NCBI GenBank assembly: GCA_963575745.1
Contig: CAUYUJ010017861.1
Span: forward strand, 105,001 to 169,000
Direction: 5' to 3'
Origin: Prorocentrum cordatum
Lineage: Eukaryota; Sar; Dinophyceae; Prorocentrales; Prorocentraceae
DNA length: 64,000 nucleotides
In this document: positions 9,781 through 21,373 of the stretch, piece after piece
How the letters are laid out: every line of letters starts with the position of its first letter
Position numbering within the stretch: the first letter of the stretch is position 1
Translations under genes and position numbers: made by a program
Notes under the pieces: generated by a model
What the model was told of the DNA's origin: nothing
The model's database searches: none
What the model saw: the letters and a program-made list of their open reading frames with translations, nothing else

Positions 9781-10833
9781 AAAGAGAAGCACAAAAAAAA
9801 ACAATTGTTCAAAACAAGAATTGCTGACTTACATTTATGGACAAAAAAAAAATTTTTCGATGATTTGTCAATCACAACGTAAAACGTAATAACCAAATTT
9901 TGTGTAATATTATATAAAATATATGTTTTAAAAGAAAAAAAATCGCCACACCAACGTTTGCTGGATGTGATTATTCGACAGCCATATGCTCACTTTAGAC
10001 AAATCACAGGATCACATGTTTCTGTCGATACATCACAAAAACTACAAAAACTTACAATTAGTTGGAAAATATGCAATTTTAATATGAAAGTTGCGTTCGT
10101 GTCGCTCTTTTAAGCACACAAAATATCTGCAATAGAAATGTAAAATTAAAAACACAAGTTGAAATCGCTTCTTGTCGTTCTACAAAAGAACCGATAAACT
10201 AAATGGATATCAGAATCCAAAATTAATAAAATCAATGTAAAAAATGTGATTATCATGGATCTTTGTTTTTCATATATCAACCACATACAATAGTTGTTAC
10301 AATGTCTTTGAATTGTCTTATATGCACTCAAAATTTCTATGTCAAACGTGCCGATATTTCGAATTTTCTTTTGAAATTCAGAATATGACTATTTTTTGTA
10401 GAACAACAAATTACAAATGTATATATATATTACAACTGTAAAAACAATATAGTGCACAACTATAACCCACCAAAACATCCAACAACCATAACGCAACGCT
10501 TTTGCAGGGGCTTCATACAAACAATGAGAGCAACAAAAAACACAAACAAAACACACAAAAAACTAGGAAAAACAAAACCATGGAACGACCCGACGACTAA
10601 AAATGCTCGGGAAAACTCTGAAACGTCACGAAATTCGAAAACAAATTCAACTTACAAAAAATGTTAATCACGACCACCCGAAGATAATATTTCACGCGCT
10701 CTGGCTCTATAATTATCGCCTGTTCTAATGTTTGCAATACTAGGCATCACTGTGGGTTTGCCGCTGATTGATGTTCAGTTTTTAATCACTATTTTTTTTT
10801 CAAAAAAATCCAAACACAATTTTTTAAATAAAA

Positions 10834-10878
<45 letters not shown>

Positions 10879-10928
10879 AAAAAAATGGTGACATCTTCTA
10901 AACCTCATACATACCAAAATAAACATGG

Positions 10929-10977
<49 letters not shown>

Positions 10978-11520
10978 AATTTAACACCAAAACAAGACAC
11001 ACCCAATCCAAAAAATAACCGCAACAACGACAGAGAGAATAGGAAACAAATGACAGATGTGACGGACAACCAAAAGAATGTGTGAATGACATAAAGACTG
11101 CAGACAGATTAAAACTCGGACACTGATCCGAGATATTAATGCCATAACACATTAACCTCGTAAATTAATATTATTTCTCAACATGGGTTGCTTCAAGCGT
11201 TTGAACAGTAGTATTGCAACTACGGACCTCAAACTGTGACTGATCGACGCGACATATTCCACTGCAGGTTCGAAAACTGCTCATTGTCACATGAATGTTG
11301 AAATCTTCCACAATCGTCCAGCAAATCGAACTGGGCGGCGGCGATGTAGAACTTCCTTTCCATATCTGTGTTCAAAATTGGCAAAACACGAAGCAATTTT
11401 CCTCAATGCTGATAACAAACTCGTAATTCCAGTCTCTCTATGATTATATATATACAAATAAGATCGTGAAGAAAAGGAGAAACGGGCACAAAGAACAACG
11501 CGAGCATGGGAGACACAATA
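9781..11520. other. AT-rich, gene-free DNA with (AT)n and a long A tract
   Basis: Strongly A-rich on the plus strand, with no ORF of protein-like composition. It contains (AT)n at about 10842-10876 and an uninterrupted A run at about 10930-10974. Composition is sharply different from the GC-rich flanks of the window. Confidence 0.8.
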
Positions 11521-11558
11521 TGTGTGTGTATGTGTGTGTGCATATACGCACACACACC

Positions 11559-11591
<33 letters not shown>

Positions 11592-11592
11592 T
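11521..11592. repeat. (TG)n/(CA)n/(TA)n microsatellite
   Basis: Alternating TG, then CACACA, then TATATA dinucleotides in succession. Confidence 0.95.
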
Positions 11593-11632
11593 TATATGTA
11601 TACCGACAACACTCGAATCACGAGTTACAAAA

Positions 11633-11855
11633 GAATTAACTCGTGAGTTAATACTTTTCATCTCGGGTATGCACATCCCCCTCCAGAAAAGTATTAACTC
11701 GCGAGTTAATACCTTCTCGTGCTCCCACCGACACAAAAAGTATTAACTTACGATTTAATTCTTCTCATTCCCCACCGACAAGAACAAGTATTAACTTGCG
11801 AGTTAATTCTTTTGCTGTCCAACGAGACACAAAGTATTAACTCGCAAGTTAATAA
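11633..11855. repeat. Five spaced copies of a 22-bp palindrome
   Basis: Copies at 11633-11654, 11691-11712, 11740-11761, 11788-11809 and 11834-11855. The 11691 copy is a perfect palindrome: half-site GTATTAACTCG followed by its reverse complement, giving a central CGCG. Others differ by one to a few bases and keep the TTAACT/AGTTAA arms. Start-to-start spacing is 58, 49, 48 and 46 bp, and the spacers are not alike. A related copy lies at 28688-28709. Function unknown; a dimeric protein-binding site or a mobile palindrome are both possible. Confidence 0.85.
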
Positions 11856-11944
11856 TTTTCCTACCCTGGCAAGCGGTAAGAAGATTAGTCTATGCAGGAG
11901 TAACTTCGTGAGAGCAAGTAGTAGTGGTAGTGGCCATAGTGTAG

Positions 11945-11990
11945 CACTAGTAGTAGTAGTAGTAGTAGTAATAGAAGTAGTAGTAGTAGC

Positions 11991-12037
<47 letters not shown>

Positions 12038-12192
12038 TAGTAGTGGTAGTAGTAGTGGTAGTAGTGGGACTAGTCCTAGTAGTAGAGTAGGAGTGGTTAG
12101 TAGTAGTCGTAGTAGTAGTAGTAGTAGTAGCAGTAAAAGTAGTAGTAGCAGTAGTAGTAGTAGAAGTAGTACTTGTAGTAGTAGAAGTAGTT
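11945..12192. repeat. (GTA)n trinucleotide microsatellite
   Basis: About 250 bp of imperfect GTA/TAG repeats. The poly-Val, poly-Ser and poly-Thr frames are artefacts. Confidence 0.95.
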
Positions 12193-12734
12193 CGTCGCTG
12201 TCGTCTGCCGTCGACCTTCTCCCTCCTCTCACTCTCGCTTCTACTCTTCCGCCGTGCTTCCGCGTTTCCCACCTGCTTGCTTCGGTGCTGCACCTAGCTC
12301 TCTGAATCATAATCAGATTTTGAATTTGGTACTACTATACAGAAACACCTGCACGCAATTTCACACACTTACAAATTCAATGTTGTTGGTCGCGGCATTT
12401 TGAAACACCGCGCGCGGCAAAAGCAATTGCCCGGCAGCGAACAAGGCCAGCTACACGACACACCGCAAGCCAGCCGGCCCTTACCAAGCAAAAACGCGGC
12501 GCGCGAGCCTCACACCTGACCTGGGGCATCCAGAAAACCTCAAACACAAAAATGGAAAGCAATTCAATGCGTGCCGTAAATACGCATCCACTGAAAAATC
12601 AAACTGTTATTTCCTCTCAAACTGGAATCTCTCTTACAAAAAAACCAACATGTATCAACTCACATTAAATTGCTGTCGGAAAAATAAACTGAACTTCGAA
12701 TACTTGAACTGATGTAAAAATTAACTGAAAAATA
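12193..12734. other. Spacer before LINE-A, nothing recognised
   Basis: Mixed-composition DNA with no repeat or gene that I can support. LINE-A begins abruptly at about 12735. Confidence 0.5.
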
Positions 12735-13184
12735 TTGCCTGCACAATATTACTGGAAACTTGAGAATTTCGCTTCAATTGAGAATTTCGTGGGATCATTG
12801 CAGAACGTGCCGTCCTATTCAATTGGACATTTCTTTACCGGCCCGCGTAATTCTCATGTTTCCAAGGTGTCTTACTTGGAATTTGGTTCGTCGGATTCGG
12901 CTTCTGCATTTTTAGAGTTGCACAAGACTAAAACATTCGAGTGCAAGGGCGCGTCTATAAAGATGAAAGCAGCCAAGAGCCAGATCAATTTACAGCGGGA
13001 TTGGTCTCTCAGGAAAGCTGCGGATTTGATTAAGTCCCACAGCAGCGTGTCCGATCCAGGTGTCGCGCGCACCGACATGAAAGCACGGAAGGTTATTGTG
13101 GGAGAAACAGTTGCTTTCATTCAGAATCCTGGCGATTTCGAGGGCGAGTTCCGCGACAGATTCGTCGACCTTCGTTTCCCTTAG
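12735..13184 (+). pseudogene. LINE-A ORF1 remnant (RRM-like nucleic-acid-binding domain)
   Basis: About 150 codons aligning with the 3' half of LINE-B ORF1. Shared blocks are IGHFFTGPRN vs IGHFFSGSRN, VSYLEFG vs VSFMEF, and RDWSLRKAADLIK vs RDWALRKAAELVK. The predicted beta-alpha-beta pattern fits the RRM-type fold seen in many LINE ORF1 proteins, which coat the element RNA in the ribonucleoprotein. The N-terminal coiled-coil/linker half present in LINE-B is missing because of the 5' truncation. The upstream Met at 12735 sits at or beyond the insertion junction, so this is not an authentic start. ORF2 begins about 70 bp further on. Confidence 0.8.
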
Positions 13185-13253
13185 GGATGCGGGGGGACTG
13201 TTCATTTTGCACGTTTAAACTCTCCTGTCCTCGCCCGCAGCTCAGCTGCTAGT

Positions 13254-14963
13254 GTGCGGTCCCCGGGCAATGTTGCAGACTCTTCTCTCTTTCCGATGCA
13301 CAGTTCGCGCCGTCTAAGACGGCGCGGTCCTCGTTCATTTGATGCTTTGCAGCGTCGATCTTCTAGAATCAAACCTGGTTCTGCAAGCGAATCGTCGAGG
13401 CCATGTTTTGCGTCTCCGATTCTATTGCCTTTCGAGCCTAATAGAGCTCTTGCGTTGGACTCGAGCGAAGCCGAGCTTCCACATGGCCTTACTCGGCCGA
13501 TCTCCGGAGAATCCGGATTTTCGAGCCGCCTTATCCGGCCGACCTCGGGAGCAGAATTTTCGAGCCGCCGTTCCCCGCCAACCTCCAGAGCTGAAATATC
13601 GAGCCGCCTTACCCGGCCGTCCTCCGGAGCAGAATTTTCGAGCCGCCTTACCCGGCCGTCCTCCGGAGCAGAATTCTCGAGCCGCCTTATCCCGCCGGTC
13701 TCGGGAGCAGATTTCTCGAGCCGCCTTACCCCGCCATCCTCCCGAGCAGAATTTTCGAGCCGCCTTACCCGGCCGGGATCGGGAGCAGATGTTTCGAGCA
13801 GCCTTACCCGGCCGTTTGAACACTTTGTCCGGTCTTCTGAAAGAGGAGTTTCGAGCCTTAGCTCTCGTTCTCAGCGCCAGTTGAGTTTGCACGAGTGTTT
13901 ACTGGAGCCTCTTTCTGATGCACAGCCTTCACCTCGGGGAGGGGACCTTGGCGAATCCAGGTCTCACCCTCCTCAATTCAGTGCGGATTTCACCATTTGG
14001 CATATCAATACTCAGGGTTTTTTCTCGTCCCACTCCGAGCTGGAAGCTCGTATCTCCCTCTTTCCTGCGCCTCCTGCTCTAGTTTGTTTGAACGAAACGC
14101 GGTTTGACCGGGCTTCAGTTCCGAGTTTGCACGGATATACGTGCGTCTGTCGACGAGATCGGAACAGCAGCGGTGGTGGAGTTGCCGCTTTCGCGCTTGA
14201 CCAGTATTGTTCGCTTGTTTCCCCCCTGGCTAATTCTGTTTCTGCCGAGTGCTGTTGGTTTGTATTCCATTTCGATTGCGGGCCCGTTTTGTTTGGCAAT
14301 TTTTACCGTCCTCCCCTCTACGCCGAAGTAGTTTCCATGCAAAGTGTGTTTGCAGAGATGGAAACGCATTTATCTTCAGCCATGGGCGTATTTTTAATTG
14401 GCGACTTTAACGTCCACAACCCCATTTGGCTTCGACATTCTAACAGACAAACTCCAGAGGGAATCGAAGCTGCACGATTGTGTGCTTATCATGGTCTTGA
14501 ACAAATCGTTCGCGAACCTACCAGAGAGCAATATTTAACTGATTTAAATGTAACAGATTTGCACGAGTTTGCCGAAGTGTCAGTTCTACCGAGAATTGCA
14601 GATCATCGGGTTGTCTCTTTGTCTCTCCTCTTTCCCCCTTTGTCTGTCTCCTTATGCACGAGAATGTGTTGGCAGTTTAATGCTTCGAATTTGAAGTGCG
14701 TCTCTCGCGAGCTCAATTGTAAAGATTGGAGTTGCCTTAACGGGGGCCCGGATTTTGGAGCGCAGTTTTTGACGGAGAACATTTTGAATGCTGCGGAGCG
14801 TCACGTTCGCAAAGTCTCTGTGCCGGTCCGGTGGAGCCATCCTTGGCTGACGCAGGAATGTTTCGACGCTGTAGCTCGTAAAGCCGCGGCTGCAGATTCT
14901 CCAGAGTTTCCGCTTGCAGTGCAGGATTGCAGCAGAATTCTTTTAGATTCTTTTAATTCGTAG
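13254..14963 (+). pseudogene. LINE-A ORF2 N-terminus: repeat linker and endonuclease
   Basis: The frame opens at a GTG; the first ATG is at 13294. Residues ~70-190 are eight near-identical 13-residue units (consensus SRLTRPSSGAEFS). From ~residue 240 an endonuclease/exonuclease/phosphatase-fold domain follows, with WHINTQGFFS, CLNETRF (metal-binding Glu), FLIGDFNVHNPIW (Asp-Asn pair) and IADHRVVSLSL (terminal Asp-His). This enzyme nicks target DNA to prime reverse transcription. The frame ends at a TAG (14961-14963). The same frame reopens directly into the RT, and LINE-B has coding sequence at this site, so the TAG is a nonsense lesion rather than the natural end. Confidence 0.88.
13470..13830 (+). 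repeat. 39-bp in-frame tandem repeat inside LINE-A ORF2
   Basis: Eight copies plus a partial, each 39 bp (13 codons), with cores TCGAGCCGCCTTACCCGGCC and TCCGGAGCAGAATTT. LINE-B carries only two recognisable units at the equivalent place (TRLRPLRGEDGFS, TGLRPANSVDGFS), so the repeat is ancestral but has expanded in LINE-A. Because 39 is divisible by three, all frames stay open across it. Confidence 0.9.
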
Positions 14964-14978
14964 TGTAACAGAATTCGT

Positions 14979-16810
14979 TTGAAGCTTCGCTCTTTGCAGC
15001 GCGGTTCGAAAGCTTGGTGGAGGCTTTCAAACCAGTTGTTCGGCAAGACCGTCAAGTCATCTTCGCCTGCTCTTCGCCGAGCCAATGGCGCGCGGGTCGT
15101 CAGAGCTGACGAGAAGGCAGATTTTTTCGCGAATTCGTTTTCTGATCGCTGGACCATCCCGGCTGTGGAGAGGAATTGTTTTTCTGACATTCCTCAGCGC
15201 CTTCCAGTGGAGCAGACTGACTTTTTCCCCGTCCGGGTGACACAAGTCTTTAACGTGCTTACACAGCTCAAACGCGATTCCACTACAGGGCCTGACGAGA
15301 TTCCTGTTCGCATTCTTGTCGCCTGTTCTGCCTCTCTCGCTTTGCCGCTTGCTATTTTGATTAGGTCTATCATTCGCACAGGCAGATGGCCGGAGCCTTG
15401 GCGTTTGCATCATATCTGTCCCCTCCACAAGCGGAGGTCTTTGCATGACCCTGTAAACTATCGCGGTATTCATCTTACTTCTCAGCTGTCCAAGTGCGCC
15501 GAACGTATTATTATTTCTTTCTTGTCTCCTCGTGTGTCCCGCTCCTTGTGTTTTGGTTCTTTTCAATTTGCGTATTGCCCTGGGCGCGGCGCCAGAGACG
15601 CGATTTCATATTTCTTGCTAACATGGCTTGGCCTTCTCGCAGAGGGAGCGCGGATCGGTTTGTACTGTTCCGACGTGTCCGGCGCCTTTGACCGTGTGAA
15701 TTCGGACCTCCTGCTCGCGAAGCTACGCGCTTGGGGTATCCCCCCGGCTCTGTGCGCAGTCTTTTCTAGCTGGCTGGAGGCCCGGAAGGCCCGCATTACA
15801 GTTGGCGGAGCCTTCTCGCGTCTCATTTGCATGACCAACATGGTGTTTCAAGGGACCGTTTTGGGCCCGCCTTTTTGGAACATCTTTTTCGGTGATGCCA
15901 GCGAAGCAATTGCAAGTTTACACTTTCAAGAAGTTGTTTATGCCGACGATCTCAACGCCTTCCGCCCTTTCCTCCCCTCCTCTTCTGACGACGAGATTTT
16001 TGTCACTATTGGGCAGTGCCAGTCGTGTCTGCACGAATGGGGCCGTGCCAACGCTGTTGTGTTTGAAGCTTCGAAGGAGAGCCGGCACATTATTTCACGT
16101 AGCCGCCCTTCTGGTGGCAACTTTAAAATTCTCGGTGTATCTTTTGATTGCAAGCTTGTCATGTCAGATGCGGTATCTGAGTGTGTGCACGAATGTGGTT
16201 GGCGACTTCAGGCCTTGCTTCGCTCGCGGCGCTACCACACTGTCGCCGAGCTTGTTGTCTTATATAAAGCACACATTCTTTCGTTCATAGAATACCGCAC
16301 GCCAGCCTTCTCACACGCTTCGAATACTGTATTGTTGCCGCTTGACCGTGTCCAGACTGGTTTTTTACGAACCCTGGGCATAACTGAGTACGAAGCTTTG
16401 CGCAACTTTAATCTTGCCCCACTTTCTGCCCGCAGAGATATAGCCAGGGCCTTATTCACCGCACTGTACTCGGTTTCAGCCCTCCGTGCTTCGGTGTTTT
16501 TTTCTCCGTTGTCTCCTCCCCTCCTCCTCCCCGCTCCCCTCGTCGCCACTTCCGTCACTTGCGAGACCCGTGTTCTCTCCGTGCCCCTGACTACCTTGTG
16601 CGTTCCGCACTGGGTGGCACGAGAGTGTACAACCTTCTTCCTGACTCAATCATCTCCGCTGACAATGTCAAATTGTTTCAGCGCCTTCTCTGTAAATTGC
16701 TTCGTGCCGATTCCGCCGTAAGGTCGTCTTGGCCACAGCTTTTCAGTTGGCGTGTGCCGATGGTTTCGCACAGCCTTCGTAATTATTTTTCTTGGCAGCC
16801 CGATGAATGA
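14979..16810 (+). pseudogene. LINE-A ORF2 C-terminus: reverse transcriptase
   Basis: In frame with the endonuclease ORF after the TAG. RT signatures in order: TTGPDEIPVRIL, YRGIHLTSQLSKCAERI, palm motif A CSDVSGAFDRVNSD, motif B FQGTVLGPPFWN, motif C VYADDLNAF with both catalytic aspartates, then the thumb region. Near 16443 a short deletion shifts the frame: the true C-terminus (DYLVRSALGGTRVYNLLPD) continues in another frame to 16810, matching LINE-B (DYLLHSAIGATRVYNLLPD). The ORF as read to 16721 therefore has an aberrant tail. The catalytic core is intact; the C-terminal segment would not be made. Confidence 0.9.
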
Positions 16811-17280
16811 GTTGATCCCTCTCCTTTTTCTTCGTTCGCCTCCGTCTCTTTCCCCTTCTCGTCCTCTCGTCCCGTTCTCTTCTTCTCGTCTTCTTCCTTC
16901 TCTCCTCTCTGCTTGCTGCTGTCGCTGCCGTCGTCCGCCGTGCTCCTCCTCTCCCTGGCTCCTCCCCAGTGCGGGTTCTGAGCGGTGCTCGGTCCGCAGG
17001 CGTTTTCTCGCCGGGCGCGCCCGGCGCTTCTCGCTCCTTCTCCTCCTCGCTCTCCTCCTGTCTGCTTGCCTGCCCCTCCTTCCCCTTCCCTCCCTCGTTT
17101 GTTTCTGTCTTTGTCTTCTTCTTTTGTTTCCCCGTCCTCCCTCCGGCAGTGCGCCGCCCGCCGGCCTGCTTAGCTGGCTCCGGCGGCCGCCGCCCCGCCA
17201 TCTATCTTGTCTTGTCTCTGAATTTTAATGTTTGAATTGCCGAATGGTGCCGTGGTGCACTGCAGAGGTCCGATAGAGAG
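16811..17280 (+). other. LINE-A 3' UTR and 3' end
   Basis: T/C-rich sequence with TTCTCGTC-type runs, then a GC-rich patch (CTCCGGCGGCCGCC) and the terminal segment ending GAGGTCCGATAGA. The same order is present in the truncated copy at 24203-24560 (minus). Such conserved 3' ends normally serve as the RT recognition site. Confidence 0.8.
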
Positions 17281-19217
17281 ATAAATAAATATATATATAT
17301 ATAAATGGAAAACTAAAAAACTGAGAACTTGATAAAAAAAATCAAATGAAGAACTGCATTGCATGTGACAGAATTTCCAGGGCACAAAAAGAAAATCGCA
17401 GCGACGCAATTCAAGCATTTCCTGCGCCTGAACTTTCACCGAAACCCATTATTTTTTCCAACAAAAAAAAAACAAAACCAAAAAAAAAAAAACTCAAATT
17501 TATGACGTTTTGGTATTCCCCGTTATTTTGGTGCTGGAATGTGTTCTCAAATCCTTATTCATATTTGACGCTCAAATCTGTTGAAATCTGCAGCGAATTT
17601 GAGCAGACAGGAAAAAATCACAACAATTCAAGCATTCCCTGCGCCTGAACATTCCACCGAACGTTACCTGTTTTGAGAAAAGAAAAGAAAAGAAAACAAA
17701 AAAAAAAAAAAAAAAAAAAAAAATGTCATGCAACAAATTTGTGGCATGTCGATGTTCCCTGTCGTTTTGGTGCTGCAATGTGTTTTAACGTATCCTCTCA
17801 TTTGGTGCTGAAATCTCCTCTTCGCAACGTTTCGAAACCAAAATTCATTAACGTAATTTCTGCTCCGGCATTTTGGTGCTCAAATTTGTGGCTGCTCCGT
17901 GATTCTGGTGCTGAAATGTGTCCTGGCATATCGTTTCAAATCTGTCCTTTGCGGGGTGTAGAGACCAAAATATAGAATAACGTAATGTCTCCTACGGCAT
18001 TTTGGTGCTAAAATTTGTAGCGTTTCCGCACTTAATATATTTCTGTTGTTAAACTGCTCGAATCTGTCTCACATTTGCCATATGGACGTTTCGGTATACA
18101 AATCCGGCGTTCCCGTGCTTAAAATTGCTCCAGTTTCCAACTCTGGCCTGTGGCGCTTTCTGCTTCAATTTGTTTTTTTCTACGCTGGTGCTGCGCTGAT
18201 ACTTCTGAAAACTTGATGTTTTTTTGGGTACTTTTTTATATGAAAATTTCAAAATTGAAAACGCAAAAAGCAAAAACAAAAAAAAAAAAAAAAAAAAAAA
18301 AAATACTCGGTTCTGGGAAAAATAGAATTACTGCCGACACCATCGAAACAATCAGAAAAAGAAACATAAACAAATACTGCAGGAAAAAAATAAATTTGAG
18401 AAAATCTGCATTGCCCGGAACTCATTCATCTATTCTTTTGAAAAATCTGCATTGCCCGCACTTTTCCGCAACAACATCAAATTATGATGATTCGTTTTTG
18501 CGGGGCGATGTCACAAAAAATACTTCAAAACTGCGCGCGGATTCTCAAATTCAACCGCGCTCTGCTGCGTCTGCGTTTCTGCAATACAAGCAAAAAATGC
18601 ACTCGAAAGAAAGAACGCCACAAAAAAAACATAAATCGGTGGATCACCTGCATTGCCGAACGAAATCGCGAATTCATGCCGTTTTCGTTCGCGTGTCGCC
18701 CGCTGAGCCAACACTAAACCACGCTAATCAAGATTGGCTGCTTCCTCCAACTCTTCCTGATTGGCGAGGTCTGCAGATTTGCTCTGCATCAAACGTCCAG
18801 GAATGCTTGTGAAACCTGGCCGCTTCATCCAACACGTTTTTCCCACAATTCCTCTGCAATGAATTCCGGTGGGCCGACGGGTATCTCTTCAGCAATTCTT
18901 TGTGATTATCACAGCTTGATTTGTACTTTCGGTCCGCTGCGTTGGAGAGAGTACACGTCCATATCATGTTTATGTTTCTTTTCTTTATGGTGGCGGATGG
19001 ACTGGTGTTATGGCGTCGGCCACCTGCACAAGGCGTTCGCATCCAATGCCCAAATTTCATGAACCGCATCTTGAAAATCGGTGGCCCCCTCTCCAAAAGA
19101 TTCGTGCGCTCCTGGAGTTGGGTCGAGCAGCACAGGCCAACCTCTCGATGTCTTTTTTATATTTTTTATTTTTTTCTTGTTTTACTTGTTTTTTGATTTC
19201 TTTTTTATGTTTTAATG
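17281..19217. other. AT-rich spacer with diverged tandem repeats, no gene
   Basis: Begins with (AT)n. About 17377-17550 and 17600-17790 are two copies of a ~220-240-bp unit: both contain AATTCAAGCATT, CCTGCGCCTGAAC, an A-rich tract and TTTTGGTGCTG. Downstream to about 18030 the motif TTTTGGTGCT followed by AAAT recurs several more times. A-runs occur at 17698-17722 and 18278-18301. From 18700 to 19140 the sequence is less AT-rich but I recognise no gene in it. Confidence 0.7.
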
Positions 19218-19489
19218 TTTTTTTTTTTTTATTTTTTTAACGACCTCAGCAGAACTTGATTATCTCACCAATGATCATGCGACTCGATGCATCTGTGCTA
19301 CACACAGCGGCAACCGGATTCGAACCTGCAGCGGACGGAGCCAAGAGGAGAGAGGGGAGGGAGGAAAGAGAACACCCCAAAAGCGTGCATCGTGTCATCC
19401 AGACACCACACTCAGGAGCGAGGCCTCCAATCCCTGAAAGGCCGGAGAGGGTGCGACGCAAGCGGGAGCCGGGGGGACAGCGTCTGCTC

Positions 19490-21370
19490 CTAGTCGAGGG
19501 AAGCGTCGGCTCTGCAACGCACCAGCAGCTGGAGCCGCCGTTGAAATGAAGGTACAGATCTGGCGCGAATGACAAAGTCAGGTAGCAAGTTGTACACCCT
19601 TGTGGCTCCTATGGCTGAGTGCAACAAGTAATCTGGGCTTTGGAACGGCGGCTCTACGAGATGACGCCCGTGGCGCCTGGGGGCACGAGGAGGAGGAGGA
19701 GGAGAATCAAGACGGAAAAAACGCGAAAAACACGCCGGACCAGATCCCAAGACAGTGCGGTGAATCACGCCCAGAATGCTGATGTCTCTGCGAGTGCTCA
19801 GTGGCGCGAGATTAAAATGCCCCAAGGCATCGCGTGGCGAAATGCCCAAGGAATGCAGAAACTGTGTTTGCAAAGAATTTAAAGGAGCAAGGACAGAAGA
19901 GGAAGCATGATATATGGCAGACGTGCGATATTCAAGGTATGACAAAACGTGAGATTTGTACAAATTCACAAGTTCCGCGTCACAATAATAACGGCGGGTG
20001 CGAATAAGTGAATGAATTTTCCACGAAGCAGCTGCTACGCAGCTCTCTACAGCATCGCACATAACAAGTTTAGGGTCAAAAGGTACACCCAAAATCTTAA
20101 AAGTATCGCCTGCCGGCCGCGTCCGGGAGACAACATGAAAATGTTCTTTCCCAGCATCGAAAATCACCCTGTTAGCGCGGCCCCATTCATGCAAGGACGA
20201 CTGGCAGGAACGCAATTGGGAATACGCTTCCTCGTGCGACGTTGTCGCAGGCAGCGCTCTCCATGCATTAAGATCGTCTGCAAAAACGACCTCTTCAAAG
20301 TTGACTGCTCTTGTTGCTATGCAAGTGTCTGCGCAATGACAATTCCACACGGAAGGACCGAAAACTGCGCCCTGATACGCCATGTGTTGCATAGCAATTG
20401 GCTGGGACTGTTGCCCACCAACTACCACGCGACCCACACGAGGACGCAACCAGCTTTTTAACAAGGACAGTATACAATCGGGCACAGTGAATGCTCTGAG
20501 CTTAGAGAGTAAGATGTCGGAATCGACGTGGTCAAAGGCACCTGATACATCTGAGCAGTACAGAGCAACGATCATCCCTAGTGACAGTGCCAGAAGCCAG
20601 GAAAGCATGAAATAAAGAATGGCATCTCTGGCACCATGTTCTTCTCTGTAAGCGAATTGGAAAGGACCATAAGCCCCGACTCTTTCCAGACGAGGTAAAA
20701 ACAAAGTGCCCAGCAATCGTTCCACCACTTTCGAAAGCTGCGAAGTAAGCTGGAGCCCTCTGTAGTGGTCAGGGTCTGTGACCGCACCACGTTTAAACAA
20801 AGGGAAAATCCAGTGCTGGCACCATGCTTCCGGCCAACGCCCACGCCGAAGGAGAAGCCGTGCAATTAAAGCAACTGGTAAAGCAAGCTCCCGAGCACAT
20901 GCTTTCAAAACACGCGTCGGCACTTCGTCCGGCCCCGTGCCGCTGCCCGCTCTGAGAGCAGCTAAAACAAAGCGCGCGGCACGAACCCGGATGCGGAAGA
21001 AAGAGGTAGAGTCAGGAGGAGCCATACTCCAAGAGAGATCAGAAAAGGCATTCTGCTCTCCGGCTGGCAGATTCCACTTGCCCCTGAAGGAATTAGCAAA
21101 CAAGTTCGCTTTATCTACAGAAGAAACAGCCCAGCTCCCGTCTTCCCTCTTCAAAGGAGAGCTAACCGTTTTACCCTTCTTGCTTAAAATTTGCTCTGCA
21201 AGCCGCCACCACTTATTACTTCCACGCCGCTGTTGCGAGAACTGCCAGCGCGTGCGCGTGATAAAATCATTGTGAACGGTCATTAGAGTTTGGCTACACT
21301 GCAGACAGTGGAACGGATAGTGCTCAGTACCCGCAGCGGCAGCTTTCGCCTGAACAGCTTCAATACAGTC
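19490..21370 (-). pseudogene. LINE-B ORF2 C-terminus: reverse transcriptase
   Basis: Same frame as the endonuclease, past the TAA. Motifs: GSGTGPDEVPTRVL, YRGLQLTSQLSKVVERLL, A = YCSDVSGAFDHVDSD, B = YQGAVFGPSVWN, C = VFADDLNAW, then KILGVPFDPKLVMCD and the thumb. The C-terminus (DYLLHSAIGATRVYNLLPDF, then SFQRRLQLLVRCRADASLD) is complete and shows what the shifted LINE-A tail should look like. RT catalytic residues are intact, but expression with the endonuclease would need readthrough of TAA. Confidence 0.88.
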
Positions 21371-21373
21371 TTA

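Larger units (their letters stand above)
12735..17280 (+). mobile_element. LINE-A: 5'-truncated APE-type non-LTR retrotransposon
   Basis: Order on the plus strand: RRM-like piece of ORF1, ORF2 with apurinic-like endonuclease and reverse transcriptase, a pyrimidine-rich 3' UTR (about 16811-17275) and an AT-rich tail. LINE-B (minus, 24202-19218) is a related full-length element, and alignment with it shows LINE-A starting inside the ORF1 RRM domain, a typical 5' truncation. The 3' end (ending AGAGGTCCGATAGA) is shared with the truncated copy at 24203-25318, which fixes the element's 3' boundary. Lesions: an in-frame TAG between endonuclease and RT, and a small deletion near 16443 that shifts the C-terminus. 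Not autonomous as read. Confidence 0.9.

Noticed and set aside
11719-12310. Val-, Ser- or Thr-rich ORFs near 12 kb
   Set aside because: Translations of the (GTA)n microsatellite.
13254-16810. Reassigned stop codons to explain in-frame TAG/TAA/TGA
   Set aside because: Stops align with different residues (Gln, an aromatic, Trp) in related copies, so independent nonsense mutations explain them better.
16752-17228. Leu/Ser/Cys-rich ORF possibly a membrane protein
   Set aside because: It is the pyrimidine-rich LINE-A 3' UTR, repeated in the truncated copy without frame conservation.
19311-19332. tRNA-like B box (minus GGTTCGAATCC) in the LINE-B 3' UTR
   Set aside because: No A box at the right distance and the flanking bases do not make a T stem; probably chance.
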